Shown piece by piece: positions 1-5,103 of a DNA stretch of 6,106 bases. The stretch covers positions 1-6,106 of the forward strand of contig DAOWCC010000144.1 of the NCBI GenBank assembly GCA_030639665.1, given 5' to 3'. The notes under the pieces are model-generated. The model did no database searches, was not told the DNA's origin, and saw only the letters and a program-made list of their open reading frames with translations. The stretch comes from Elusimicrobiota bacterium. GTDB lineage: Bacteria > Elusimicrobiota > Elusimicrobia > Elusimicrobiales > UBA9959. Numbering within the stretch: position 1 is the first letter of the stretch; every line of letters begins with the position of its first letter. Made by a program: the position numbers and the translations under genes.

Positions 1-472
1 CAGTCATTCTGTCATAAAAATTATATCCCATATTGGCAAAAGCAATTGTTTTGCCGAATTCCTTTTCTTTGGCGTAAACCAAGCCGTATTCCACAAAGTT
101 ATCGCCAAAACCGTTCTCATCATCGCCATCGGCAAGCTTAATACCAAACTTTAATGATTGGCTATTAGGCAAAGCATATTTAGCCGCAATTACGGTATCG
201 CTTTTTCCCCATCTATGATTGGAAGAACCCTTATTAATTTCAGTGGTAAACGCTTTTTCAAAACCGACATGAATATCTTTCATAAGAGCGAAATTTAAAA
301 CAAAACCCGTTTCATGATTTAAAGATTTTTTTGCCGTATTGCCCGAATGCGATATTTCCACTTCAAATCCTTTTTCCACCACTCCGGCGTCTTCCACCGA
401 TAATGGCCGGGCGGCAAAACTGTTTACTCCGCATAACATTATAATTGCAAACATCATATTTATTTTTTTCAT
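1..472 (-). CDS. Putative outer-membrane beta-barrel protein, C-terminus off the left edge (partial)
   Basis: The first 157 codons are visible and the frame is open to the window edge. The start ATG has a good Shine-Dalgarno (AAGGAGA, about 481-487) 8-9 nt upstream. Residues 1-20 form a classic Sec signal peptide: KK at positions 2-3, a hydrophobic core, and SFA before a likely cleavage at A20/A21. The mature protein begins ARPLSVEDAGVVEKG, which resembles the start of the Phenol_MetA_deg/transporter-like outer-membrane family. It continues with alternating hydrophobic/polar strands rich in Gly and aromatics (GFVLNF, HVGFEKAF, LKFGIKLADG, EYGLVYAKE, ANMGYNFY), as expected of a beta-barrel. 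It follows feoB by 23 nt on the same strand with no terminator between, so it is probably co-transcribed with feoAB. A role in metal passage across the outer membrane is inferred only from that position. The family assignment is from memory of motifs; the barrel class is more certain than the function. Confidence 0.75.
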   Translation of the reverse strand, partial: MKKINMMFAIIMLCGVNSFAARPLSVEDAGVVEKGFEVEISHSGNTAKKSLNHETGFVLNFALMKDIHVGFEKAFTTEINKGSSNHRWGKSDTVIAAKYALPNSQSLKFGIKLADGDDENGFGDNFVEYGLVYAKEKEFGKTIAFANMGYNFYDRMT

Positions 473-495
473 TTTCACTTTCTCCTTATTTATTT

Positions 496-2655
496 TCAAA
501 CCAAAAACAATTTGCTTATATTGTAAACGGCAAAAGATAAAACCCACGCCACCGTCATTGAATAAGCGATATATATACTTGTCCATTTCCATGCCCCGGC
601 CTCTTTATGAAAAACAACCGTAGCCGCCAAACACGGAATATAAAGCAGAACAAAAATCATTAATGATAAAGCCGTGGCTATATCGTATTTTTTATCATTG
701 CGCAATGAGGCGGCTAAATCGGACGAACCCTCGTCCTCCTCTCCGCCAAGGGAATAAATGGTTCCCATGGTTGCCACAACAACTTCTTTTGCCGCCAAGC
801 CCGCCACTAAAGAAATACCGATACGCCAATCAAAACCTATCGGACGAATAATCGGTTCAATAAATTTCCCCATTCTGCCGGCATAAGAATATTCCAATTG
901 CTTTGAAAGTCTAATATTTTCAAATTCATTAATTTGACTCTCTTTCTGCTCATCATCAAGTATTTGATTAAATTGGACGGTATGCGCTTTGTCGGCATAT
1001 GTTTTATCTATTTCACGGCTTGCCGGAAAATTGCCGGCAAACCATATAACTACGGAAGCCAATAAAACAATGGTTCCCGCTTTCTTAATATACATATAAG
1101 CCTTAATCCACATCTGAATGAGAACGGCTTTAAGCGTCGGCATTCTATATGGAGGCAGTTCCATAACAAAAGGTTCCGATTCGCCTTTAAACAAGCCTGT
1201 CTTAAGAATTTTGGCGGATAAAATAGCGACTATAATGCCGAATAAATAAACAGCGAATAAAATATTTCCGGCATAAGCCACGGGAAAGAAAGCTCCGATA
1301 AGCAGAATATAAACGGGAAGCTTCGCGCCACAACTCATAAAGGGAATTATCATCATTGTGGTAATACGATCCGCCTTACTCTTTAATGTCCTGCAACTCA
1401 TAAACGCTGGAACGGAACAGCCAAAACCCGTTATCATCGGAATAAATGATTTACCGTGCAGGCCCACTTTATGTAGAACTTTGTCGACCACAAAAGCGGC
1501 TCTCGCCATATAGCCGGTTCCTTCCAGAAAAGACAAAAACAAGAACAACAATAATATGCTCGGCAAAAACACCAAAACTCCGCCGACTCCGGCAATAATA
1601 CCGTCGACTATTACCGATTGCAATAAACCGGGGGCAATAATAGTTGCCGCGGCTTCTCCCAAAAAACCAAAAAAAGTTTCTATCCAACCCATTGGTGCTT
1701 CGCTCAATTTAAATGTAAATTGAAATATCAGCCACATCAGAGCCAAAAATATGGGCAGACCCAAAAGTCTGTTTATCAAAACGGAATCTATATAATCGGT
1801 CAAAGTCTTTTTTATTTCCTTGGGATATTGAACGGTTTCTTTTACCGCGCCTCTGACAAACGAATGTCTATCTTCGGCAATAGTCATTGAGGGACTGCTA
1901 TCAAACATATCCTCATATTTCGGTATCATATCCAACAATTCTTTCTCAATATTAAGCCATATTGCTCTTTCTTTCGTCGAGGTATATGTAAGCTGATCAC
2001 TTTCCAATAACTTAATGGCAAGCCATCGGGGATGGTATTTATTAGCCAAGGTTTGATCGCCTTTAATTATTTCCGTCAATCTTTCAACATTTTTTTCCAC
2101 TTCTTCGCTGAAAGATAATTTATTCTTGGGAACTGACAAAGCGCCGGTATAAACACGCGTAATATGATGCAAAAGAGATTTAAAGCCTTCTTTTTTTATG
2201 GAATTAGTGGGAATAATATGAGAACCCAATAATTTTTCCAATTGTTTAAAATCGATTTCTATTTTTTGCTCTTTTACTTCATCATACATATTCAAAGCGA
2301 TAACCGAATTTACTTCCAATTCCATTAACTGAGTGGTTAAATAAAGATTTCTTTCCAAATTTGTGCCGTCCAAAACATTAACAATAACATCGGGGTTTTC
2401 TTCAATAATATAATTTCTGGTTATAACCTCTTCCGGCGAATAAGCCGTTAAAGAATAAGTTCCGGGCAAATCCACAATTTTTATTTTATAGCCTTCATAC
2501 TCGATAAAACCTTCATACTTTTCAATGGTCACGCCCGCCCAATTGCCAACTTTTAGATGTCTGCCGACCAAACCGTTAAACAAGGAGGTCTTTCCGCTGT
2601 TTGGATTACCCGCCAAGACCACTGAAATTTCTTTAAGTTCTTTGTTTTTTGTCAT
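496..2655 (-). CDS. feoB: Ferrous iron transport protein B (FeoB)
   Basis: This 719-residue inner-membrane Fe(II) transporter has an N-terminal GTPase domain. G1 is GNPNSGKT (16-23), G2 is around NWAGVTIE (38-45, Thr43), G3 is DLPG (62-65) and G4 is NMYD (122-125). A helical cytosolic spacer follows (about 170-285), then the membrane part from about residue 295. The first Gate region carries GFGCSVPA (410-417), MSCR (419-422) and PFMSCGAKLPVY (438-449), with cysteines 413, 421 and 442. The second Gate region contains the AAKEVVVATMGTIYS motif near the C-terminus, after a soluble loop rich in Glu and Gln. Length is slightly below the roughly 770 residues of E. coli FeoB, with no key motif missing. 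The start ATG overlaps the feoA stop (ATGA), preceded by purine-rich GGAGGAAGAAGAGGAAG, implying translational coupling. No feoC is present; the next gene is the barrel protein. Identification is secure. Confidence 0.98.
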   Translation of the reverse strand: MTKNKELKEISVVLAGNPNSGKTSLFNGLVGRHLKVGNWAGVTIEKYEGFIEYEGYKIKIVDLPGTYSLTAYSPEEVITRNYIIEENPDVIVNVLDGTNLERNLYLTTQLMELEVNSVIALNMYDEVKEQKIEIDFKQLEKLLGSHIIPTNSIKKEGFKSLLHHITRVYTGALSVPKNKLSFSEEVEKNVERLTEIIKGDQTLANKYHPRWLAIKLLESDQLTYTSTKERAIWLNIEKELLDMIPKYEDMFDSSPSMTIAEDRHSFVRGAVKETVQYPKEIKKTLTDYIDSVLINRLLGLPIFLALMWLIFQFTFKLSEAPMGWIETFFGFLGEAAATIIAPGLLQSVIVDGIIAGVGGVLVFLPSILLLFLFLSFLEGTGYMARAAFVVDKVLHKVGLHGKSFIPMITGFGCSVPAFMSCRTLKSKADRITTMMIIPFMSCGAKLPVYILLIGAFFPVAYAGNILFAVYLFGIIVAILSAKILKTGLFKGESEPFVMELPPYRMPTLKAVLIQMWIKAYMYIKKAGTIVLLASVVIWFAGNFPASREIDKTYADKAHTVQFNQILDDEQKESQINEFENIRLSKQLEYSYAGRMGKFIEPIIRPIGFDWRIGISLVAGLAAKEVVVATMGTIYSLGGEEDEGSSDLAASLRNDKKYDIATALSLMIFVLLYIPCLAATVVFHKEAGAWKWTSIYIAYSMTVAWVLSFAVYNISKLFLV

Positions 2656-2924
2656 CTTCCTCTTCTTCCTCCACCCATAGGTTTGCCATCTCCGACATGG
2701 CCGATTTTCTCAACGGAAATATTTTCGGCTTCGTTAAGCCTTAAACTCAAGAAAAAACCTCTAAGCATTATTTCTATGGGATCACCCAAAGGAGCTTTGC
2801 GAATAAGCTTAAATCTTGTGCCCTTCACCAAACCCATATCAATCAATCTTGTGGCCACTTCCCCTCGGGCTTTAATGGAAATAATTTCCGCTTTATCTCC
2901 CGCTTTTAATTCCGTCATTTTCAT
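2652..2924 (-). CDS. feoA: Ferrous iron transport protein A (FeoA)
   Basis: This is a small cytosolic SH3-like protein of 90 residues that partners FeoB in Fe(II) uptake. The family pattern is clear: LKAGDKAEI (6-14), then ATRLIDMGLVKGTRFKLIRKA (24-44), GDPIEIMLRGFFLSLR (47-62) and a final EAENISVEKI strand. The frame is open further upstream to a TTG at 2960, but I chose the ATG at 2924. It sits 6 nt after GGAG (2931-2934), it begins the protein where the family normally begins, and the TTG would fall at or next to the predicted transcription start. A second ATG two codons in (2918) is also possible. The 16-residue C-terminal tail (GHVGDGKPMGGGRRGR) is Gly/Arg-rich and goes beyond the usual domain. 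It is the first gene of the feoA-feoB-barrel unit and has its own promoter. Confidence 0.95.
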   Translation of the reverse strand: MKMTELKAGDKAEIISIKARGEVATRLIDMGLVKGTRFKLIRKAPLGDPIEIMLRGFFLSLRLNEAENISVEKIGHVGDGKPMGGGRRGR

Positions 2925-2930
2925 TTTTTT

Positions 2931-2934
2931 CTCC
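2931..2934 (-). promoter_or_regulatory. Shine-Dalgarno that decides the feoA start
   Basis: GGAG on the minus strand is followed by six A residues and then ATG (2924-2922). This spacing supports ATG-2924 rather than the upstream in-frame TTG at 2960, which has no comparable purine stretch at the right distance. Confidence 0.75.
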
Positions 2935-2967
2935 AATTTACTATTGACATCTGATTGCAATACTCAA

Positions 2968-2996
2968 AGAATAGCTTAATTGAAATTGAATGTCAA
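2968..2996 (-). promoter_or_regulatory. Sigma-70-type promoter of feoAB
   Basis: Reading the minus strand, TTGACA (2996-2991) is followed by a 17-nt spacer and TATTCT (2973-2968). Transcription should start near 2961, giving a leader of about 37 nt before the feoA ATG at 2924. The -35 box is a perfect consensus with ideal spacing, and the -10 matches four of six positions. It lies inside the fur-feo gap, so feoAB can be expressed apart from the upstream regulator gene. I saw no GC-rich terminator between fur and this promoter, so read-through from fur is also possible. Confidence 0.8.
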
Positions 2997-2998
2997 CA
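2979..2998. promoter_or_regulatory. Candidate Fur-family operator at the feoAB promoter
   Basis: On the plus strand this reads ATTGAAATTGAATGTCAACA, an imperfect inverted repeat with TTGA and TCAA arms. It matches the element at 3500-3519, in front of the fur-type gene, at 15 of 20 positions. It completely covers the feoAB -35 box, so a bound protein would block RNA polymerase. It does not match the E. coli Fur box closely. Assignment to the neighbouring Fur-family protein is inferred from position and from the shared sequence. Confidence 0.55.
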
Positions 2999-3041
2999 AT
3001 ATTTTTTAAAATTTATCAGGTTTGTTATGGAAAGCAAGAAA

Positions 3042-3470
3042 TTAATCTTGGCATTTCTTACAAAGCCCAAGAATTCTTGTTTTAAAAACCTGAGGTTTGA
3101 ATTTTTCTTTTTTGGCCGCTTTTTTTAACAGTTCTTTTATTTTTGAATCATCGAATTCAATCATTTCATGGCATTTTGAACATATCATATGTCCATGCTG
3201 ACTATGTTTATATAAATGTTCATATCTAACTATACTGTCACAACCCATCATCTTGGAAGCCAGTCCCGCGTCAAATATAATTTTCATTGAACGGAAAACA
3301 GTGGAATGACTTATCTCCGGATATTTCTTCTCCACCAAAGAATATAATTCATCTACCGACAGATGTTCTTCATTGGATAGAAAAATCTCAAGCACCTTAT
3401 ATCTTTGATTTGTCTTTCTCAAGCCCTTTAATTCTATATGTTTTCTAAGTATTTCTATTTCTTCTTTCAC
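3042..3470 (-). CDS. Fur-family metal-responsive transcriptional regulator
   Basis: This 142-residue cytosolic repressor belongs to the Fur/Zur/PerR superfamily. The winged-helix DNA-binding domain covers about 1-82. It contains HLSVDELY (36-43; His36 aligns with a metal-binding His of Fur) and the recognition region ISHSTVFRSM (53-62), with TVFR in place of the usual TVYR. The dimerisation and metal domain has Glu84, His89, His92 and His94, then CSKC (97-100) and CKKC (137-140), the paired CxxC motifs of a structural zinc site. The conserved His in the final H-x-L-x-L-x-G-x-C segment is Phe129 here. The start is GTG, chosen because AGGAGGAGG lies 7 nt upstream. Position upstream of feoAB on the same strand, and the shared upstream element, suggest it is the iron-responsive (Fur) member. 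Zur, Mur or PerR cannot be excluded from sequence alone, so I give no symbol. Confidence 0.93.
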   Translation of the reverse strand: MKEEIEILRKHIELKGLRKTNQRYKVLEIFLSNEEHLSVDELYSLVEKKYPEISHSTVFRSMKIIFDAGLASKMMGCDSIVRYEHLYKHSQHGHMICSKCHEMIEFDDSKIKELLKKAAKKEKFKPQVFKTRILGLCKKCQD

Positions 3471-3477
3471 CCTACCA

Positions 3478-3486
3478 CCTCCTCCT
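3478..3486 (-). promoter_or_regulatory. Strong Shine-Dalgarno selecting a GTG start for the Fur-family gene
   Basis: The minus strand reads AGGAGGAGG, 7 nt before GTG (3470-3468). No ATG in this frame has such a site, and the family N-terminus fits this start. It is the strongest ribosome-binding site in the window, paired with a less efficient start codon. Confidence 0.85.
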
Positions 3487-3498
3487 GCTTCTTTTTAC

Positions 3499-3519
3499 TA
3501 TTGAATTCGAGTTTCAATA
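3499..3519. promoter_or_regulatory. Candidate autoregulatory operator of the Fur-family gene
   Basis: This is a perfect inverted repeat: TATTGAA, a 7-nt centre (TTCGAGT), then TTCAATA. It begins just downstream of the -10 box (3522-3527) and would overlap the transcription start near 3515, the classic place for steric repression. It shares 15 of 20 positions with the element over the feoAB -35 box (2979-2998). Binding by the adjacent Fur-family protein is inferred. Confidence 0.6.
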
Positions 3520-3521
3520 AC

Positions 3522-3530
3522 ATTATAGCA
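3522..3530 (-). promoter_or_regulatory. Extended -10 promoter of the Fur-family gene
   Basis: The minus strand reads TGCTATAAT, a perfect TATAAT with the upstream TG of an extended -10. No good -35 is visible at 16-18 nt, which extended -10 promoters tolerate. Transcription would start near 3515, leaving a leader of about 45 nt. The same ten bases, TTGCTATAAT, recur on the plus strand upstream of queD (4982-4991). Confidence 0.7.
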
Positions 3531-3650
3531 AAACGGACGGAGGCAAGATAACTTGAGTAACGGCAGCATTGCTATGCGGCCTATACGGCAAAGTAAACTT
3601 TGCGACTACATTTTGGCGAATAGTAGCTCGCTACATTATTTTTTAATCTC
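3531..3650. other. Hairpin-rich non-coding stretch between the Fur-family and MFS genes
   Basis: No coding signal is seen. Three inverted repeats lie in a row. The first is GGC-a-GCAT, loop TGCT, ATGC-g-GCC (3562-3581). The second is GCAAAGT-AA-ACTTTGC (3588-3603). The third is GTAGC-TC-GCTAC (3623-3634), followed by ATTATTTTTT (3635-3644). The last could be a weak plus-strand terminator that insulates the MFS gene, though its stem is only 4-5 bp. The trio may also be a dispersed intergenic repeat or folded RNA. I do not recognise it as a known family. Confidence 0.45.
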
Positions 3651-3669
3651 CATTGACACAAACTGAAAG

Positions 3670-3699
3670 ATTACAAAGTTGTAATTTAATATAATTACA
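3670..3699. promoter_or_regulatory. Triple half-site operator candidate at the MFS promoter
   Basis: ATTACAAAGTTGTAAT (3670-3685) is a perfect inverted repeat with 7-bp arms and a 2-bp centre. The right arm also forms a second inverted repeat, TGTAATT (3680-3686) with AATTACA (3693-3699), 6 nt apart. Thus ATTACA half-sites occur at 3670, 3680 (reverse) and 3694, and the last overlaps the -10 box. This arrangement suits a dimeric repressor of the MarR, TetR or BlaI/CopY kind. No such regulator gene is in the window. Confidence 0.5.
3690..3695 (+). promoter_or_regulatory. -10 box of the MFS gene (possible leaderless start)
   Basis: A perfect TATAAT ends 9 nt before the ATG at 3705, so transcription would begin at about 3702-3705, on or next to the start codon. 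A TTGACA occurs at 3653-3658 but lies 31 nt away, too far to be its -35. The -35 is therefore unclear. Confidence 0.5.
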
Positions 3700-3704
3700 T
3701 ACAG

Positions 3705-4910
3705 ATGCCCGATATTAAAAAGAAATTTACAGCCCTATTTATATCAGCTTTCGCCTCAATGCTTGGCATGGGCATAATCGTCCCATTAATGCCCGTATAC
3801 GCAAAAACTATGGGCGCTTCAGGGCTTTGGCTCGGCTTAATATTTTCAGGTTTTTCCTTATCACGATTAATTTTTATGCCTTTAATGGGCAAGATGTCTG
3901 ATAAAAAAGGAAGAAAAATATTTATTTGTTCGGGATTATTTCTCTACAGTTTTATCTCAGTGGGCTATATTTTCACCAATAGCATTTTTTCCTTGGTCTG
4001 GATAAGAATACTGCATGGTTTCGCTTCCGCCATGATAGTGCCCATCATCATGGCCTATGTCGGCGATATCGCCCCCAAAGGAAAAGAAGGGCGCTTTATG
4101 GGCTACTTTAATGTTTCCTTTTTTATGGGCATGGGCTTAGGGCCTTTTATAGGCGGAATTTTAAATGACTCGTTCGGGATGTCATCTGCCTTTATTGTAG
4201 TAGGCCTTCTTGCAGCCGCGGCTCTTATTTTTACATTGCTTTTTCTACCTGAAGGAAGAAATTCCGTAACAAAAAAGGACGACCTGCAAAAAAATCCGTC
4301 ATTTAAAAAATTATTTCGCAATAATCTTATTAAAGGCCTGTTAATCTATAGATTTATAGGCGCTGTTGGAAGAGGCCCGCTTATGGCTTTTCTTCCCCTT
4401 TTTGCCGCGAATTTTGGCATTACAGCTTCGCAAATAGGAATTATAATATCTTCTCATATGCTTTTAATGTCTATTCTTCAAATACCCTTTGGAAGATTGG
4501 CGGATAGATATTCAAAAATAAAATTGATAATATTCAGCGGATTAATTATGACCACAGCTTTGGGCTTAATTCCTTTTGTCGATAACTTCAGAGATTTATT
4601 CTTATTAAATATCCTTATGGGCGTGGGCGGCGGCATGGGTATGCCGGCGGCAACAGCCATTAATGCCATCGCCGGGAAAAAATACGGCATGGCTTCCAGC
4701 ATGAGCTTGTTTTCAAGCGCAATGTCGGCTGGCATGGTAATATCGCCTTTAATCGCCGGCATATTAATGGATACCGTCGGCCTTAAATATGTTTTCTTCT
4801 TTGGAAGTTCGGTAACATTTTTTGGCGTGCTGGTATTTTATAGCTTCGTCAAAAAATATAAAAAACAGATTGAAAAAGAGCGGATTCAAGAGCAAATGGA
4901 TTCGGAGTAA
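3705..4910 (+). CDS. MFS transporter, DHA1-type (drug/H+ antiporter-like)
   Basis: This 401-residue inner-membrane protein has the length and hydrophobic pattern of a 12-helix major facilitator. Motif A after helix 2 is GKMSDKKGRK (62-71). A motif-B-like RILHGFASAM (101-110) lies in helix 4. The antiporter motif C, GMGLGPFIGG (142-151), is in helix 5. A degenerate repeat of motif A, GRLADRYS (263-270), sits in the second half. A charged loop (about 183-207) separates the two six-helix halves. The C-terminus is a short charged helix (KKYKKQIEKERIQEQMDSE). Motif C points to an exporter of the TetA/Bmr/multidrug kind. The substrate cannot be told: divergence from a Fur-family gene allows, but does not show, a metal or siderophore link. 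No Shine-Dalgarno precedes the ATG, and no internal ATG has a better one. An upstream operator-like palindrome suggests repression by an unseen regulator. Confidence 0.9.
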   Translation: MPDIKKKFTALFISAFASMLGMGIIVPLMPVYAKTMGASGLWLGLIFSGFSLSRLIFMPLMGKMSDKKGRKIFICSGLFLYSFISVGYIFTNSIFSLVWIRILHGFASAMIVPIIMAYVGDIAPKGKEGRFMGYFNVSFFMGMGLGPFIGGILNDSFGMSSAFIVVGLLAAAALIFTLLFLPEGRNSVTKKDDLQKNPSFKKLFRNNLIKGLLIYRFIGAVGRGPLMAFLPLFAANFGITASQIGIIISSHMLLMSILQIPFGRLADRYSKIKLIIFSGLIMTTALGLIPFVDNFRDLFLLNILMGVGGGMGMPAATAINAIAGKKYGMASSMSLFSSAMSAGMVISPLIAGILMDTVGLKYVFFFGSSVTFFGVLVFYSFVKKYKKQIEKERIQEQMDSE

Positions 4911-4917
4911 GGCTCCG
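4903..4917 (+). other. Small hairpin spanning the MFS stop codon
   Basis: CGGAG, loop TAAGG, CTCCG: the TAA stop lies in the loop. There is no T-tract after it, so it is not a convincing terminator. It may protect the 3' end or be chance. Confidence 0.35.
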
Positions 4918-4982
4918 CTATTACCAATTACAGGCCTTAAGTCACCGGCACTAAGAAGTAAGACTTTTAAGAAATTAAGAAT

Positions 4983-4991
4983 TGCTATAAT
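4983..4991 (+). promoter_or_regulatory. Extended -10 promoter for queD
   Basis: TGCTATAAT, a perfect -10 with upstream TG, lies in the 193-nt gap between the MFS gene and queD. No convincing -35 is seen. Transcription would start near 4998, giving a leader of about 105 nt. The rest of the gap up to 4982 is AT-rich with nothing else recognisable. Confidence 0.6.
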
Positions 4992-5025
4992 ATAGTAAGA
5001 ATTTAAGAATATTCATCAAACAATA

Positions 5026-5060
5026 AAGCGGGACATTCACTAAAACAACCGTAACCGCTT
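5026..5060 (+). promoter_or_regulatory. Possible antiterminator pairing in the queD leader
   Basis: AAGCGG (5026-5031) is perfectly complementary to CCGCTT (5055-5060), enclosing 23 nt. The right half uses bases 5055-5057, which also form the inner stem of the terminator at 5049-5078, so the two folds exclude each other. The enclosed segment does not fit the preQ1-I aptamer layout as I know it. Confidence 0.4.
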
Positions 5061-5087
5061 AATTTGATTCGGAAACGGAATTTTTTT
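5049..5087 (+). terminator. Intrinsic-terminator-like hairpin directly upstream of queD
   Basis: CCGTAACCG (5049-5057) pairs with CGGAAACGG (5070-5078): CCG/CGG plus T-A outside, an AA/AA internal mismatch, and CCG/CGG inside. The 12-nt loop is followed by AATTTTTTT (5079-5087). It could end MFS transcripts. It lies only 4 nt before the queD Shine-Dalgarno, so any queD transcript must pass through it, which suggests regulated read-through. Confidence 0.6.
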
Positions 5088-5103
5088 ATATAAGGATTGT
5101 ATT

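Noticed and set aside
422..472. Lipoprotein signal in the barrel protein (Cys14 in the hydrophobic core)
   Set aside because: The residues before Cys14 (Ile-Met-Leu) do not fit a lipobox, and a normal SFA cleavage site follows at residue 20.
339..623. 94-codon plus-strand open frame across the barrel-feoB junction
   Set aside because: It runs antisense to two well-supported genes, has low-complexity Ile/Phe-rich content from A/T-rich antisense codons, and shows no domain or good ribosome-binding site.
2925..2960. Longer FeoA starting at TTG-2960
   Set aside because: The TTG is at or next to the predicted transcription start, lacks a Shine-Dalgarno, and adds a 12-residue extension atypical of FeoA.
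2683..2979. 98-codon plus-strand open frame antisense to feoA
   Set aside because: It is a mirror of the feoA coding sequence; feoA has clear family motifs, its own promoter and a Shine-Dalgarno.
4935..4970. AAGTC...GACTT pairing followed by TTTT as an MFS terminator
   Set aside because: Only 5 bp around a 20-nt loop with a very short T-run; too weak to claim.
5021..5060. preQ1-I riboswitch aptamer upstream of queD
   Set aside because: The short P1 hairpin followed by an A-rich pseudoknot tail could not be laid out on this sequence; only a general attenuator-like arrangement is supported.
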